The notes: a model not told the origin generated them from the sequence alone. A DNA stretch of 64,000 bases from Pseudoclavibacter sp. AY1H1 (GCF_002931055.1 NZ_PSXX01000017.1:22349-86348), one strand, 5' to 3'. Positions 35,408 through 44,875 are shown, numbered from the stretch's first letter. A program made the numbers and translations.

Positions 35408-35436
35408 TTGACGTGAAGAGCGACCTTTTCTAGTTT
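35408..35436 (+). promoter_or_regulatory. Lasso operon promoter
   Basis: -35 TTGACG at 35408-35413, exactly 17 bases, then -10 TAGTTT at 35431-35436. It lies about 50 bases before the precursor start and is the best promoter match in the region. The whole operon downstream appears to depend on it. Confidence 0.6.
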
Positions 35437-35484
35437 AGAACGGCGGTCGAACGGAGGCCGCGAAGTCACTATCAAGGGGGAAAG

Positions 35485-35613
35485 ATGTCCAATTACATTG
35501 CGCCGAAAATCGAGCAGGTCGGATCCTACCGAAAGGTCACGAACGGGGTCTGGTTCGGTCGCTGGCGCGACATCTTCGGCGGGCGAGCATTCATCAAGGT
35601 GACGGTCGGCTAG
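35485..35613 (+). CDS. lasA: Lasso peptide precursor (propeptin-like)
   Basis: 42 codons, ATG with AAGGGGG just upstream. The 20-residue leader carries the RRE-recognised pattern Y4-x-x-P7-x-I9 with Gly13, and Thr19 at the essential penultimate leader position. Cleavage after Asn20 gives a 22-residue core whose ring would be GVWFGRWRD, closed between the Gly1 amine and the Asp9 side chain, with tail IFGGRAFIKVTVG threaded through it. No Cys, so class II. Positions 8-13 (RDIFGG) and Phe16-Ile17 match propeptin as I recall it; the last residues are longer than in propeptin. The neighbouring cyclase, RRE and peptidase genes confirm the call. Confidence 0.9.
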   Translation: MSNYIAPKIEQVGSYRKVTNGVWFGRWRDIFGGRAFIKVTVG

Positions 35614-35687
35614 GGGTCGTCGTTCGAACGAGGGGGCGGTGCGCTCATCGCGTGCATCGTCCCCTCCAGGCTCGAAGGAGAAAGGTG

Positions 35688-37191
35688 GTGAGGGGCATCT
35701 CAACGCTCAATGAAATCCGGTCGACTTTCTCGACGTCCACGCTCTGCTATTGGACGATGGATGACGGGGTCGTTCGTACCAGTGCATCCCAGCTCGACCT
35801 GCGTGGCTTCGCTGCGCTGGACCTCGACCGACTTTCGCTGGAGACCTGCCCCAACCTGCCGAGCATCTTCCGCCTGCGTCCGTTCTGGGCGAATGTCCGG
35901 GTGGTCGCCCCAGGTCACGACCTGGTTGTCGCTGGGGGGGCGAGGGGGTGATCGACGCTGGTGGGAGGCGGGCGAGCACCGAGATGCGACGTTCGAAGCG
36001 GCGGCGGACCAATTGCGGCACGCTCTCCGCACCGCGGTCGAGCGGCGCCTCTGCCCGGGCGAGCGCCTCGGGGCAGATCTCTCTGGGGGGATGGACTCGA
36101 CGTCGCTCGCCTACCTGGTTGAGGCGGTCGGGGGCGAGGTTGCTCACTTCCATGCAGGAACTGCGGATGCACAGAACCAGGACTCGCGATACGCGCGGCG
36201 AGCCGCGGCTGAGCTGCGCGGCGAGTTCGTGGAGCTGCCGTCCTTCACATCGACGCTTGACGCGTTCGCCACGGCAGCACGGAACGGGGAACGCACAGGG
36301 CGCGGCGTTTCCGGGCCGCCGGCCTGGCGAGCCAACATGCCACATCTGCAGATGCTGTTCGAGCAGGAGCGTGCCCGAGATATTCGCACGCACATCAATG
36401 GGCTGGGTGGTGACGAGCTGTTCGCCCTGCAACCGGCGATCATGTCGTCGTTGGTGCAGTCCGGCGCGGTCGCTGTTGGGCTGCGATCCGCTGCCCGTCT
36501 GGCGCGTGCGCAACGGTGGCCGGTGCTGCGGACTCTTGCAGCCGTGTGCTCCACACGCACCCTTGGTGACGAATTGGTGGCGCGTGTCCACGCGGACGTG
36601 AGTCCGCACGCTGACGCCTTCGGCTGGGCCCCGGGCTTCGGGGTCTCACGTTTCGCCTCCGCGCAGACACGGGCGAGAGTCGAGGCGCAGATCCGCGGTC
36701 AGGCAACGGCCGGGATCGAGCCGCACTTTCCCGATAAGGCCCGGCACCAGATGGCCGAGTCGGTCATGTTCCAAGGGGAAGTCGTGCGGCAGGTCAACGA
36801 GACGTTTGCCGACGAGGGGGTTGGTTGGGAAGCGCCCTTTCTCGATGACGAGATCCTGCGACTCATGTTCGGGCTCTCCTCGTCGATAGCGATAGGACAG
36901 CGGCATTCGAAGCCCCTGCTGGCTGCGAGCATGAAGGGTCTCGCGCCTGAGTGGATATTCAGTCGTGAAGACAAGGGTGAGTACAGCGCAGATCTGTTCA
37001 GTGCCTTTGCTTCCAGAATCGATGGCCTGAAATCACTGTTTCGCGAGAGTTTTCTTATCGATCAAGGTCTGTTGAATCCCGACGCGATTCTCACTGCACT
37101 GGAGATGCCCGTGTTGAAGACGCACGACCTCTTCGAAATCGAGCAGCTCGCGACCCTTGAGCTCTGGGCTCGGGAAATGGAAGGCGAATGA
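35688..37191 (+). CDS. lasC: Lasso cyclase (asparagine synthetase-like), interrupted by a one-base frameshift
   Basis: ATP-dependent enzyme that adenylates the core Asp9 and closes the macrolactam. The N-terminal part is read from GTG 35688 (AGGAG seven bases upstream) to a premature TGA at 35949-35951, ending FWANVRVVAPGHDLVVAGG. The rest continues in the +1 frame: RRWWEAG, then the ATP pyrophosphatase loop DLSGGMDSTSLAYL near 36075-36108, and NGLGGDELF. Dropping one G from the run at 35934-35940 (or 35944-35948) restores a 500-aa protein of normal length with no other defect. Sequencing error, slippage or a recent mutation are all possible. The stop overlaps the RRE gene as ATGA. Confidence 0.85.
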
Positions 37192-37472
37192 GCGACAGAT
37201 TGAGCGACGCCGATATCTATACCTTGTCGCCGACATGCTCGTTTGAGCAAGAGGGAGAAGGGGTTGTGGTTTTCGATGCAGGTGGAGGAATGTACTGGCG
37301 CGGCAACTCGACCGCCAGGCTGGTGCTTGAGCTCACCGTCCGGGGATGCACGCGCGCGGACGCCGTTGACCGGTTGGAGCGCGAGCACGGCCCCTCGGCA
37401 GGCGTGCGAGATGACGTGCGAGGCCTCTTGGCCGTCCTGATCAAAGCGCGCATCGTGAAGCGCAGCGCATGA
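37188..37472 (+). CDS. lasB1: Lasso RRE protein (PqqD-like, B1)
   Basis: 94 aa, a RiPP recognition element with a PqqD-type winged fold: beta strands around EGVVVFDAGGGMYWRGN, followed by helices VLELTVRGCTRADAVDRLE and GLLAVLIKARIV. It binds the precursor leader (the YxxP region) and presents it to the peptidase. Coupled to both neighbours by ATGA overlaps. Confidence 0.9.
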   Translation: MSDRLSDADIYTLSPTCSFEQEGEGVVVFDAGGGMYWRGNSTARLVLELTVRGCTRADAVDRLEREHGPSAGVRDDVRGLLAVLIKARIVKRSA

Positions 37473-37891
37473 GCCTTCCGCTGAACGCCCAGCCTTCCAT
37501 CGCGACGAGAGGCTGCCGCGCCCTGACCGTGCGGTGCGCGGTCTCGGTCGCGTATCTGATCACGTACGCCAAGCCGCGGCAGATCAGACGGTTGCTCATC
37601 GAGCTGCGCCGTGGGGTCCGCCCATCGACGCGCGAGGAGGCGGAAGTCGCGCGCGCGGCGGTGTGCGGCGTGAGTGAGCGTTGCGCTGGAGAGGGCTGCC
37701 TGCAGCGCTCCATCGCGACGGTCCTTCTCTGCCGCTTCGAAGGCCACGCGCCGAGCTGGTGCTCCGGCTACCGGACGGGGCCGTTCGTCGCGCATGCCTG
37801 GGTGGAAGCGGATGGCGTGCCCGTGTCGGAACCCCCCGAGGTAGCCAGCTACCGGAGAGTCGTCACGACCGAAGAGGACAGGCCGTCATGA
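37469..37891 (+). CDS. lasB2: Lasso leader peptidase (transglutaminase-like, B2)
   Basis: 140 aa, cysteine protease that removes the leader after residue 20 of the precursor. Catalytic Cys77 is in GEGCLQRSIATVLL, His109 in FVAHAWVEADG and the likely Asp at 115. The N terminus is a short helical region. Overlaps B1 and the downstream permease by ATGA. The first 17 bases around its start codon are repeated at the start of the exporter gene at 40168. Confidence 0.9.
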   Translation: MSLPLNAQPSIATRGCRALTVRCAVSVAYLITYAKPRQIRRLLIELRRGVRPSTREEAEVARAAVCGVSERCAGEGCLQRSIATVLLCRFEGHAPSWCSGYRTGPFVAHAWVEADGVPVSEPPEVASYRRVVTTEEDRPS

Positions 37892-38682
37892 CCATGTTCC
37901 TCCAATCGCTCCACGCGGAAGCCATCAAGTTCACCTCACTGCGTTCGTCGCGGAACGCGAGTCTCACAACCGTTGCGGTCGTGACAGGTGCCGCGTACGG
38001 CGTCACCGCGCTGACGCACCAGGCGATGCTCTCTGGAGATGTCAGCGCTGCTGGCGGACTCGAGCCTCAGTCGGCTTTCCTCATGGTGTTGCACTACGGG
38101 CAGATCGGGGCGATCTTCCTGGGGGCGAGTGTCTTCGCGCAGGAGCGGGACAACGGTGTTGTGGCATCCTCGCTTCTCGCTGTTCCCAACCGACGCAGCT
38201 TCTTCCTCGCGAAGGCGCTCTCCGCCCTCGCCTTCGGCTTCGCGGTCGCCCTTCCTGCTGTTCTCGGGAGCTATGCCGTCCGCTGCGCTGTCCTCGACTG
38301 CCGTGCGGTCGACAGCCTGACGAGCCTCCCCGGTGGAGACCTGCGCCTGCTCGCGGGGTACCTCGTCTACTGGTCGCTCATCAGCCTGCTCTCGTTCCTG
38401 ATCTCGTCGGCGTTCCGCAGCGGCATCGTTGGGCTCTGCGCCATGCTCGCGCTCACGCTCGCCATCTCGCCGTACCTGCTCGAGTTCACCTCGGTCGCCA
38501 GGTTCTTGCCCGACCAGGCAGGCGCACAACTCCTTCTTCAGGACGCTCCGCTTGTCGGGGACCTGGGGCCGATGCTCGGGCTCGCCGTGCTGCTGAGCTG
38601 GATCGGCGTCTTCGCCGTCGCTGGATTTCTCTCGGTCCGCTCCTGGGCCGTCAACCACGCAGAAAAGGGGGTGGGTTCATGA
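37888..38682 (+). CDS. ABC-2-type permease in lasso cluster (first)
   Basis: 264-aa membrane protein with six hydrophobic segments, resembling the BcrB/ABC-2 permeases of bacteriocin and antibiotic resistance pumps (segment QERDNGVVASSLLAVPNRRSFFLAKAL). Start ATG 37888 overlaps the peptidase stop. With the next two genes it makes a permease-ATPase-permease unit, most likely for immunity or additional export; that is inference from position. Confidence 0.85.
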   Translation: MTMFLQSLHAEAIKFTSLRSSRNASLTTVAVVTGAAYGVTALTHQAMLSGDVSAAGGLEPQSAFLMVLHYGQIGAIFLGASVFAQERDNGVVASSLLAVPNRRSFFLAKALSALAFGFAVALPAVLGSYAVRCAVLDCRAVDSLTSLPGGDLRLLAGYLVYWSLISLLSFLISSAFRSGIVGLCAMLALTLAISPYLLEFTSVARFLPDQAGAQLLLQDAPLVGDLGPMLGLAVLLSWIGVFAVAGFLSVRSWAVNHAEKGVGS

Positions 38683-39404
38683 TCGAAGTCGAGAACCTGA
38701 CAAAGAACTACGGTAAGCGCACGGCCATCGAGTCCGTGTCCTTCGAAGCCAGAGCAGGCAGGGTGACGGGATTGCTCGGCCCGAACGGAGCGGGCAAATC
38801 AACGACGATGCGGATTCTGCTCGGCCTCGACCGAGCAACGTCCGGGCGCGCGTTGGTGCTCGGCTCCGAGTACCGAAGTCTGCGGCGTCCCCTGACCCGC
38901 GTTGGCGCGCAATTCGACGGGTCGGGTGCCCATCGCGGACGCACGGCGAGAGCGCACCTCCGCTGGATGGCGGCCAGCAACGGGATCTCGCCCACGCGCA
39001 TCCCGGAAACGCTGCAGCTCGTCGGGCTGTCGGACGTCGCTGACCGTCGCGTCGGGACCTTCTCTCTGGGCATGGGGCAGCGTCTGGGCATCGCGGGCGC
39101 GCTCCTCGGCGACCCGGAGGTCGTGATCCTGGACGAACCGATGAACGGGCTCGACCCGGAGGGTATTCGCTGGATTCGAGATCTTGCTCGCTCGCTGGCG
39201 GGTTCCGGACGCACGGTGCTCATCTCGTCGCACCTCATGGGGGAGATGCAGTCCATGGCTGATGACCTCGTCGTGATGGCACGCGGAAGGGTCATCAGGG
39301 CGGGGGCAGCGGCGAGCCTCGTCGCGGAGTTCGACAGTCTCGAGCACGCGTACTTCGCCTGGACGCAAGGGCGCGCCGAGCATGTTGCGGGTGATGCCGC
39401 GTGA
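38679..39404 (+). CDS. ABC transporter ATPase in lasso cluster
   Basis: 241 aa. Walker A GPNGAGKST, signature FSLGMGQRLGIAGALL, Walker B VVILDEPMNGLDPEG and the switch His in LISSHLMGEMQ are all intact. Matches the drug/bacteriocin resistance (BcrA-like) group. ATGA overlap with the first permease, GTGA overlap with the second. Confidence 0.93.
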   Translation: MIEVENLTKNYGKRTAIESVSFEARAGRVTGLLGPNGAGKSTTMRILLGLDRATSGRALVLGSEYRSLRRPLTRVGAQFDGSGAHRGRTARAHLRWMAASNGISPTRIPETLQLVGLSDVADRRVGTFSLGMGQRLGIAGALLGDPEVVILDEPMNGLDPEGIRWIRDLARSLAGSGRTVLISSHLMGEMQSMADDLVVMARGRVIRAGAAASLVAEFDSLEHAYFAWTQGRAEHVAGDAA

Positions 39405-40171
39405 AGATGGCACTGGCGTCAGAGTCCTGGAAGCTCTTCACCCTCAGAGCAGTCCTCATCACGCTGGCGGTGAGTCTCGTCGTTCCTGTCCTGATGGCAG
39501 CAGTCACCGCCCCCTCCGTTGGCGAGGGGCTGCGCGTCGACGACCCGATGCTCGCAGCGGGGACAACGCCGGAGGTCGTCGGTCTCGAATGGATCGCACT
39601 CGGGCAGATCGGCGTCATCATCGTAGGGGTGCTTGCGGGAAGCGGTGAGTTCTCCGGCGGCCAGATCCAGACCTCGCTCGTCGCGGTGCCGAATCGGCTC
39701 AGGTTCGTCATCGCGAAGATCTCGGTCCTCGCCGTCACAGTGACGTTGCTCGGCGCGGTCACGATCCCGCTGCTCAGCATCTGCAGTCAGCTCGGTCTCG
39801 GATCGCTGAGTGTGCTCAGCGAGGGCGTGCCTGTCTCGCTCCTGGTGCGCTGGCTGGGCGGCGTCGTCTACTGGACGGGAATCGCGCTGATCGGGTTCAG
39901 CTTCGCGGTGCTGGTCCGCCAGGCCCTGGTGCCATTGCTCGTGCTCATCGCGGTCTCGCAGATATCGCTCGTCCTGGTCTTCCTGACGCCATGGGCGAAG
40001 TTCCTGCCGACGATCGCCGGCGCGCAGCTGTTCGATGCGGCCGCCGTGACCGCAGCGAATCCGGCAGCAGCGCTCGAACCCGGGAGCGCATACGCGGTGT
40101 TCCTCCTCACGGTCGTGGCATTGGTCTGCTCCGCCGCCTTCGCGTTCTGCCGACGGGATGTGCGCGCATGA
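39401..40171 (+). CDS. ABC-2-type permease in lasso cluster (second)
   Basis: 256 aa, six hydrophobic segments, related in layout to the first permease: both have the shared block SGG/DNG followed by QIQTSLVAVPNRLRFVIAKI-like sequence (ASSLLAVPNRRSFFLAKA in the first). The two genes probably arose by duplication and form a heterodimer around one ATPase type. GTG start overlapping the ATPase stop. Confidence 0.85.
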   Translation: MKMALASESWKLFTLRAVLITLAVSLVVPVLMAAVTAPSVGEGLRVDDPMLAAGTTPEVVGLEWIALGQIGVIIVGVLAGSGEFSGGQIQTSLVAVPNRLRFVIAKISVLAVTVTLLGAVTIPLLSICSQLGLGSLSVLSEGVPVSLLVRWLGGVVYWTGIALIGFSFAVLVRQALVPLLVLIAVSQISLVLVFLTPWAKFLPTIAGAQLFDAAAVTAANPAAALEPGSAYAVFLLTVVALVCSAAFAFCRRDVRA

Positions 40172-41934
40172 GCCTTCCGCGGGAGAAGCGGTCGGCGGCA
40201 CTCGCCGGTCTGTTCCGACACGTCTTCGTGCAGAAGCCCACGCTCGTCGTGATCGTGGTCCTCAGCATCTGCGGCTCGGGGGCGGCGCTCGCGCAGCCGT
40301 GGCTCGTGGGCCAGATCATCGACCGGGTCGGCGCGAGCGAATCGCTTGGGGTGCTTCCGTGGCTGATCGTCGGCCTTCTCGTCGTGGGCGGGCTGATCTC
40401 GGGCTTCCTGCAGTACCTCATCCAGAGAACGGCCGAGGTCGCCATCCGATCAGCTCGGGTGGACCTCGTCGACCACATCCTGCGTCTTCCCATCGCGACC
40501 CTCGATCGCCACCGCGTCGGTGATCTGGTCTCCCGCGTGAACGCGGACACCTCGGTCATCCGCAGCATGTTGACGCAGGGATTCGTGGAGTCGATCGCCG
40601 GTGTCGTGACCTTGATCGGCGCGCTGGTGGCGATGTGGTTGATAGATCCGTTGCTGCTCGTGGTCTCACTCGGCGTCGCACTCGTTGCCGTCTTCCTCGT
40701 CGTGATGATGACGTCACGGATCGAGGAGGCCAGCTTGGGGGTGCAACAGGCGGTCGGCCGCCTGTCGTCCTCGCTGGATCGGGCTATCCGCGCCGTGCGC
40801 ACAGTGCGGGCGGCGAACATGACAGGCGCGGAGTCGGAGCGTGTGAAGGGGGATGTGGAAGCCAGCTGGGCTGCCGGCCTGCGGGTCGCGCGGATCACCG
40901 CCACGCTCGCGCCGGTCTCGTCCGCCGCCATGCAGGCCACGTTCCTTGTGGTCCTCGGACTCGGCGGCTACCAGGTCGCGGCGGGTGTGCTGACCGTCTC
41001 CGACCTGGTCTCCTTCATCTTGTTCCTGTTTTTGATGATCATGCCGCTCGGGCAGATCTTCGGAACGATCAGCGCTGTCGGCGAGGCTGTGGGCGGGATG
41101 GTGCGCATCAGCGAGGTCATGGAGCTGCCGCTGGAGGCGGATGCTGAAGCTGGAGCCGTTACCGCTCCTGCCACCGATGAGGGCAATGTCCTCGAGTTCC
41201 AGGACGTCGCTTTCTCCTACCCAGTCGCTCCCGAGCGGGATTCCGAGGATCTCGCGACGCTCGCAGCGGTCAGCTTCGAGGTGCCGCGAGGCGAGCGCGT
41301 CGCGCTCGTCGGGCCATCCGGGGCAGGGAAGAGCACGCTGCTGCAGCTCATCGCTCGCTTCTACGATGTGGATCGGGGGACGATCCGCTTCAACGGGGTC
41401 GATACCGCTGGCATCTCGCGTGAGGCCGTGCGGTCCCGGATCGCCTACGTCGAGCAGGAGGCGCCCGTGCCCGCGGGGTCCCTGAGGGACGCGGTGACAC
41501 TTGGCTCACAGGCGCACACCGACACCGACATTCGCGAGCTGTTGAGCGAACTGGACCTCGTGGGAGTGCTCGAGCGCTCCCCACTCGGCCTCGACGCAGA
41601 TCTGGGGGAGGGCGGCGTGCTGCTTTCAGGCGGTGAGCGTCAGCGCCTGGCGATTGCGCGCGCGCTGCTCCTGAAACCCGACATCCTGCTGCTCGACGAG
41701 TCGACGTCGCACCTCGACGGGGTGAACGAAGAGCGCGTGCAGGCGGCGATCGCACGCAGGGCGGGACGGTACGCGATGCTGGTCGTGGCCCATCGCCTCG
41801 CCACGGTGCGCTCTGCGGACCGGATTCTCGTGCTGGACGCGGGACGAATCGTCGATTCGGGACGCCATGACGAGCTCATTCAGACGTCAGAGCTCTACCG
41901 AGAACTGGCGCGCAACCAGCTTCTCCCGCTCTGA
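40168..41934 (+). CDS. lasD: Lasso peptide exporter, fused ABC permease/ATPase (D)
   Basis: 588 aa. N-terminal type I exporter domain with six helices (residues about 25-310), C-terminal ATPase with Walker A GPSGAGKSTLLQL, signature LSGGERQRLAIARALL and Walker B ILLLDESTSHLD. Such D proteins export the mature lasso peptide and give self-immunity. Translation is coupled to the second permease by ATGA. Last gene of the cluster; its stop is 13 bases from a convergent gene. Confidence 0.93.
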   Translation: MSLPREKRSAALAGLFRHVFVQKPTLVVIVVLSICGSGAALAQPWLVGQIIDRVGASESLGVLPWLIVGLLVVGGLISGFLQYLIQRTAEVAIRSARVDLVDHILRLPIATLDRHRVGDLVSRVNADTSVIRSMLTQGFVESIAGVVTLIGALVAMWLIDPLLLVVSLGVALVAVFLVVMMTSRIEEASLGVQQAVGRLSSSLDRAIRAVRTVRAANMTGAESERVKGDVEASWAAGLRVARITATLAPVSSAAMQATFLVVLGLGGYQVAAGVLTVSDLVSFILFLFLMIMPLGQIFGTISAVGEAVGGMVRISEVMELPLEADAEAGAVTAPATDEGNVLEFQDVAFSYPVAPERDSEDLATLAAVSFEVPRGERVALVGPSGAGKSTLLQLIARFYDVDRGTIRFNGVDTAGISREAVRSRIAYVEQEAPVPAGSLRDAVTLGSQAHTDTDIRELLSELDLVGVLERSPLGLDADLGEGGVLLSGGERQRLAIARALLLKPDILLLDESTSHLDGVNEERVQAAIARRAGRYAMLVVAHRLATVRSADRILVLDAGRIVDSGRHDELIQTSELYRELARNQLLPL

Positions 41935-41947
41935 ACCGCGGGCGTCC

Positions 41948-42475
41948 TCAGTGCCCGAGGTTCGCCTTGAGCACGGAGATGCCGACGCCGACGAGGGCGA
42001 GGCCGATGCCGGCCGCGAAGGTGCGGAAGGAGGGCTTCTCGCCGCGGATGCGCTGGATGGTGAAGCCCATGCCGGCGAGACGCACGATGATGACGACCTC
42101 GGCGACGATCTGCGCCGTCTCTCCGTCGATGACACCGAGCGCGGCGACCCCGAGGATCGCCGCGGGGATGGACGCGGCAGAGGCGATCGGGACCGCGTCC
42201 CGCAGCTCGTGGAGGAATTTGAGGTGCGCTGTGCGCTCTGGGCGGTCGGCGGCGCGTGTCGAGTGGCCGACGGCGTCGGCGATGAGGTGCGCGAGGAGGG
42301 TCGTGCCGCCCGTGGCCAGGACCACGATCGCGCCCTCGCCGGGGTTCTCGCCAGCGTGCACGAGTCCGAGGAGCGTCGCGAGCACGATGATGTTGCCGTA
42401 CACGTACGCCGTGAGGCGGCTCGCGGCGCGCTCCCGAGGCAGGTCGTCCTTGCGGCGCAGGATGGCGGTGGTCAT
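41948..42475 (-). CDS. Integral membrane protein, hypothetical
   Basis: 175 aa with four to five hydrophobic segments (LTAYVYGNIIVLATLLGL; EGAIVVLATGGTTLLAHLIAD; FAAGIGLALVGVGISVL). No family motif I can name with confidence. High G/C at third positions unlike the lasso genes, so it marks the return to core-type DNA. Divergent from leuB. Confidence 0.7.
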   Translation of the reverse strand: MTTAILRRKDDLPRERAASRLTAYVYGNIIVLATLLGLVHAGENPGEGAIVVLATGGTTLLAHLIADAVGHSTRAADRPERTAHLKFLHELRDAVPIASAASIPAAILGVAALGVIDGETAQIVAEVVIIVRLAGMGFTIQRIRGEKPSFRTFAAGIGLALVGVGISVLKANLGH

Positions 42476-42480
42476 GGGGA

Positions 42481-42509
42481 CAGACGCTAGCCCAGCCGCG
42501 GCCTAAACT
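42481..42509 (+). promoter_or_regulatory. leuB promoter
   Basis: -35 CAGACG (42481-42486), 17-base spacer, -10 TAAACT (42504-42509). It is followed by a leader of about 33 bases with AGGAAAGGA before the GTG. Confidence 0.5.
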
Positions 42510-42548
42510 GGGAGAGCCGCGATCGCCGTCGGCAGGAAAGGACGCCTC

Positions 42549-43631
42549 GTGTCGGAACGTGCAGCGACTCAGAAGCTCGACATCGCCGTCATCCCGGGTG
42601 ACGGTATCGGCCCGGAAGTCGTCGCCCAGGCGCAGCGAGCGCTCCGCGCCGCCCTCCCGGAAGGCGTCGAGCTGAGCCTCACCGAGTATCCGTTCGGAGC
42701 GGGGCACTACCTCGAGACCGGCAAGATCATCTCCGAGGCGGAGCTGCACGCGCTCGCCCAGCACGACGGCATCCTGCTCGGCGCGGTCGGGGGAGACCCC
42801 GCCGACGAGCGCCTCGCGGGCGGCATCATCGAACGCGGTCTGCTGCTGAAGCTGCGCTTCGCGTTCGATCACTACATCAACCTGCGCCCTGGCGCGATCT
42901 CGCCCGGCGTGAAGACCCCGCTGAGCGACCCAGGCGAGGTCGACTTCGTCGTCGTCCGCGAGGGCACCGAGGGGCCATACGTCGGCAACGGCGGCGTGGT
43001 CCGTGCCGGGACGCCGCACGAGATCGCGACCGAGGTCTCCGTGAACACGGCCTACGGCGTGGAGCGCACCGTCCGCTACGCGTTCGAGAAGGCGCAGTCG
43101 CGTCCGCGCAAGCACCTGACGCTCGTGCACAAGAAGAACGTGCTCGTCAACGCCGGCGTGCTCTGGCAGCGTGTCGTCGACCGGGTCTCCGCCGACTACC
43201 CGGACGTGGCCGTCGAGTACCTGCACGTCGACGCTGCTACGATTTTCTTCGTCACGAACCCACAGCGATTCGACGTGATCGTCACCGATAACCTGTTCGG
43301 CGACATCGTGACCGACCTTGCCGCAGCCATCACCGGCGGCATCGGGCTGGCGGCCTCGGGGAACATCAATCCCGAAGGCGAGTTCCCCAGCATGTTCGAG
43401 CCCGTCCACGGCTCGGCTCCAGACATCGCGGGCCTCGGCAAAGCCGACCCGACGGCGGCGATCCTCTCCGTCGTTCTGCTGCTCGAGCACTTCGGACTCT
43501 CGGACGCAGCCGCATCCCTCGAGAGCGCCTGCCGCGCTGACCTCGCATCCCGAGGTGGAACGGCCAGGAGCACCTCCGAGATCGGCGACGCCATCATCTC
43601 CCGACTGACCGCGCAAGGAACCCACGCATGA
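42549..43631 (+). CDS. leuB: 3-isopropylmalate dehydrogenase
   Basis: 360 aa, NAD-dependent oxidative decarboxylase of leucine synthesis. The substrate/metal region is clear: [20 protein letters not shown] and then [23 protein letters not shown] start with a good ribosome site. Its stop overlaps ilvE as ATGA. Confidence 0.95.
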   Translation: MSERAATQKLDIAVIPGDGIGPEVVAQAQRALRAALPEGVELSLTEYPFGAGHYLETGKIISEAELHALAQHDGILLGAVGGDPADERLAGGIIERGLLLKLRFAFDHYINLRPGAISPGVKTPLSDPGEVDFVVVREGTEGPYVGNGGVVRAGTPHEIATEVSVNTAYGVERTVRYAFEKAQSRPRKHLTLVHKKNVLVNAGVLWQRVVDRVSADYPDVAVEYLHVDAATIFFVTNPQRFDVIVTDNLFGDIVTDLAAAITGGIGLAASGNINPEGEFPSMFEPVHGSAPDIAGLGKADPTAAILSVVLLLEHFGLSDAAASLESACRADLASRGGTARSTSEIGDAIISRLTAQGTHA

Positions 43632-44773
43632 GCGACACCAGCAGCACCCAGCCCGGCACGACGACGCAGGCCGCCATGGCCGAGGGAGCCTCCCTCGAGT
43701 TCACGATCGAACGCAACCCGGCTCCGGCTTCGGCCGAGGTCAGGGACGCGGTGCTCGCCGACCCCGGGTTCGGCAAGCACTTCACGGACCACATGGTGAT
43801 CATCGACTGGACCCTCGCCGAGGGCTGGCACGATGCCAGAGTCGTGCCGTACGGGCCACTGCAGGTCGACCCCTCGTCCGCCGTCTTCCACTACGGCCAG
43901 GAGATCTTCGAGGGGCTCAAGGCCTACCGGCACGGCGGGGGAGACGTGTTCGCGTTCCGGCCGGAGCGCAACGCCCGCCGCCTGCAGAGCTCCGCACGGC
44001 GCCTCGCGCTGCCCGAGCTGCCCGAGGAGCTGTTCGTCGAGTCGGTGCGCCAGCTCGTGCAGATCGACGAGCAGTGGGTCCCGGCGGCTGGCGAGGGCAA
44101 GACCCTCTACCTGCGCCCCTTCATGATCGCGTACGAGAACTTCCTCGGCGTGCGCGCGGCGCAGACGGTGCGCTACATGGTCATCGCCTGCCCAGCCGGC
44201 TCCTACTTCTCCGACCCCACGCGCCCCGTCGACATCTGGCTCTCGCAGGAGTACTCCCGCGCTGGCGCGGGTGGCACGGGAGCCGCGAAGTGCGGCGGCA
44301 ACTACGCATCGTCGCTGCTCCCACAGGAGGAGGCGTACGCGAACGGCTGCGAGCAGGTGCTGTTCCTCGACGCGGCGGAGAACACGTACCTCGAGGAGCT
44401 CGGCGGCATGAATATCGTGCTCATCAAGTCGGACGGCACGATCCTCACCCCGCTGAGCGACTCCATCCTGCCCGGCATCACGCGGGACAGCGTCCTCGAG
44501 CTGTGCGAGCGGGCCGGTCGGAAGATCGAGCAGCGCCGCATCACGATCGACGAGTGGCGCGAGGGGGTCGCCGACGGCACGATCGTCGAGGCGTTCGCCT
44601 GCGGCACTGCGGCGGTCATCTCGCCGATCGGCAAGGTCAAGTCGCCCGAGTTCACGATCGAGAACCCGGTCATCACGCAGGATTCGGTGAGCATGCGCAT
44701 CCGCGCCGAGCTCACGGGCATCCAGAACGGCGAGCTGCCCGACCTCATGGGCTGGACGCAGCGCCTGGCCTGA
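43628..44773 (+). CDS. ilvE: Branched-chain amino acid aminotransferase
   Basis: 381 aa, fold-type IV PLP enzyme making the last step of valine, leucine and isoleucine synthesis. The PLP lysine is in [30 protein letters not shown] is the cofactor phosphate region. Coupled to leuB. Confidence 0.96.
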   Translation: MSDTSSTQPGTTTQAAMAEGASLEFTIERNPAPASAEVRDAVLADPGFGKHFTDHMVIIDWTLAEGWHDARVVPYGPLQVDPSSAVFHYGQEIFEGLKAYRHGGGDVFAFRPERNARRLQSSARRLALPELPEELFVESVRQLVQIDEQWVPAAGEGKTLYLRPFMIAYENFLGVRAAQTVRYMVIACPAGSYFSDPTRPVDIWLSQEYSRAGAGGTGAAKCGGNYASSLLPQEEAYANGCEQVLFLDAAENTYLEELGGMNIVLIKSDGTILTPLSDSILPGITRDSVLELCERAGRKIEQRRITIDEWREGVADGTIVEAFACGTAAVISPIGKVKSPEFTIENPVITQDSVSMRIRAELTGIQNGELPDLMGWTQRLA

Positions 44774-44875
44774 GGGGCTGGCGAGGCGGAGAACACGACG
44801 ACCGGACGGACGGCGGGCTGACGCGTGGTCTACGGCTGGGCTGCCCGCAAGGGTGCTGACTACCAGGAGCAGGCG

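Noticed and set aside
41935..42548. Lasso isopeptidase or receptor gene at the cluster end
   Set aside because: The next gene is a small membrane protein with core-type codon use, with no hydrolase motifs.
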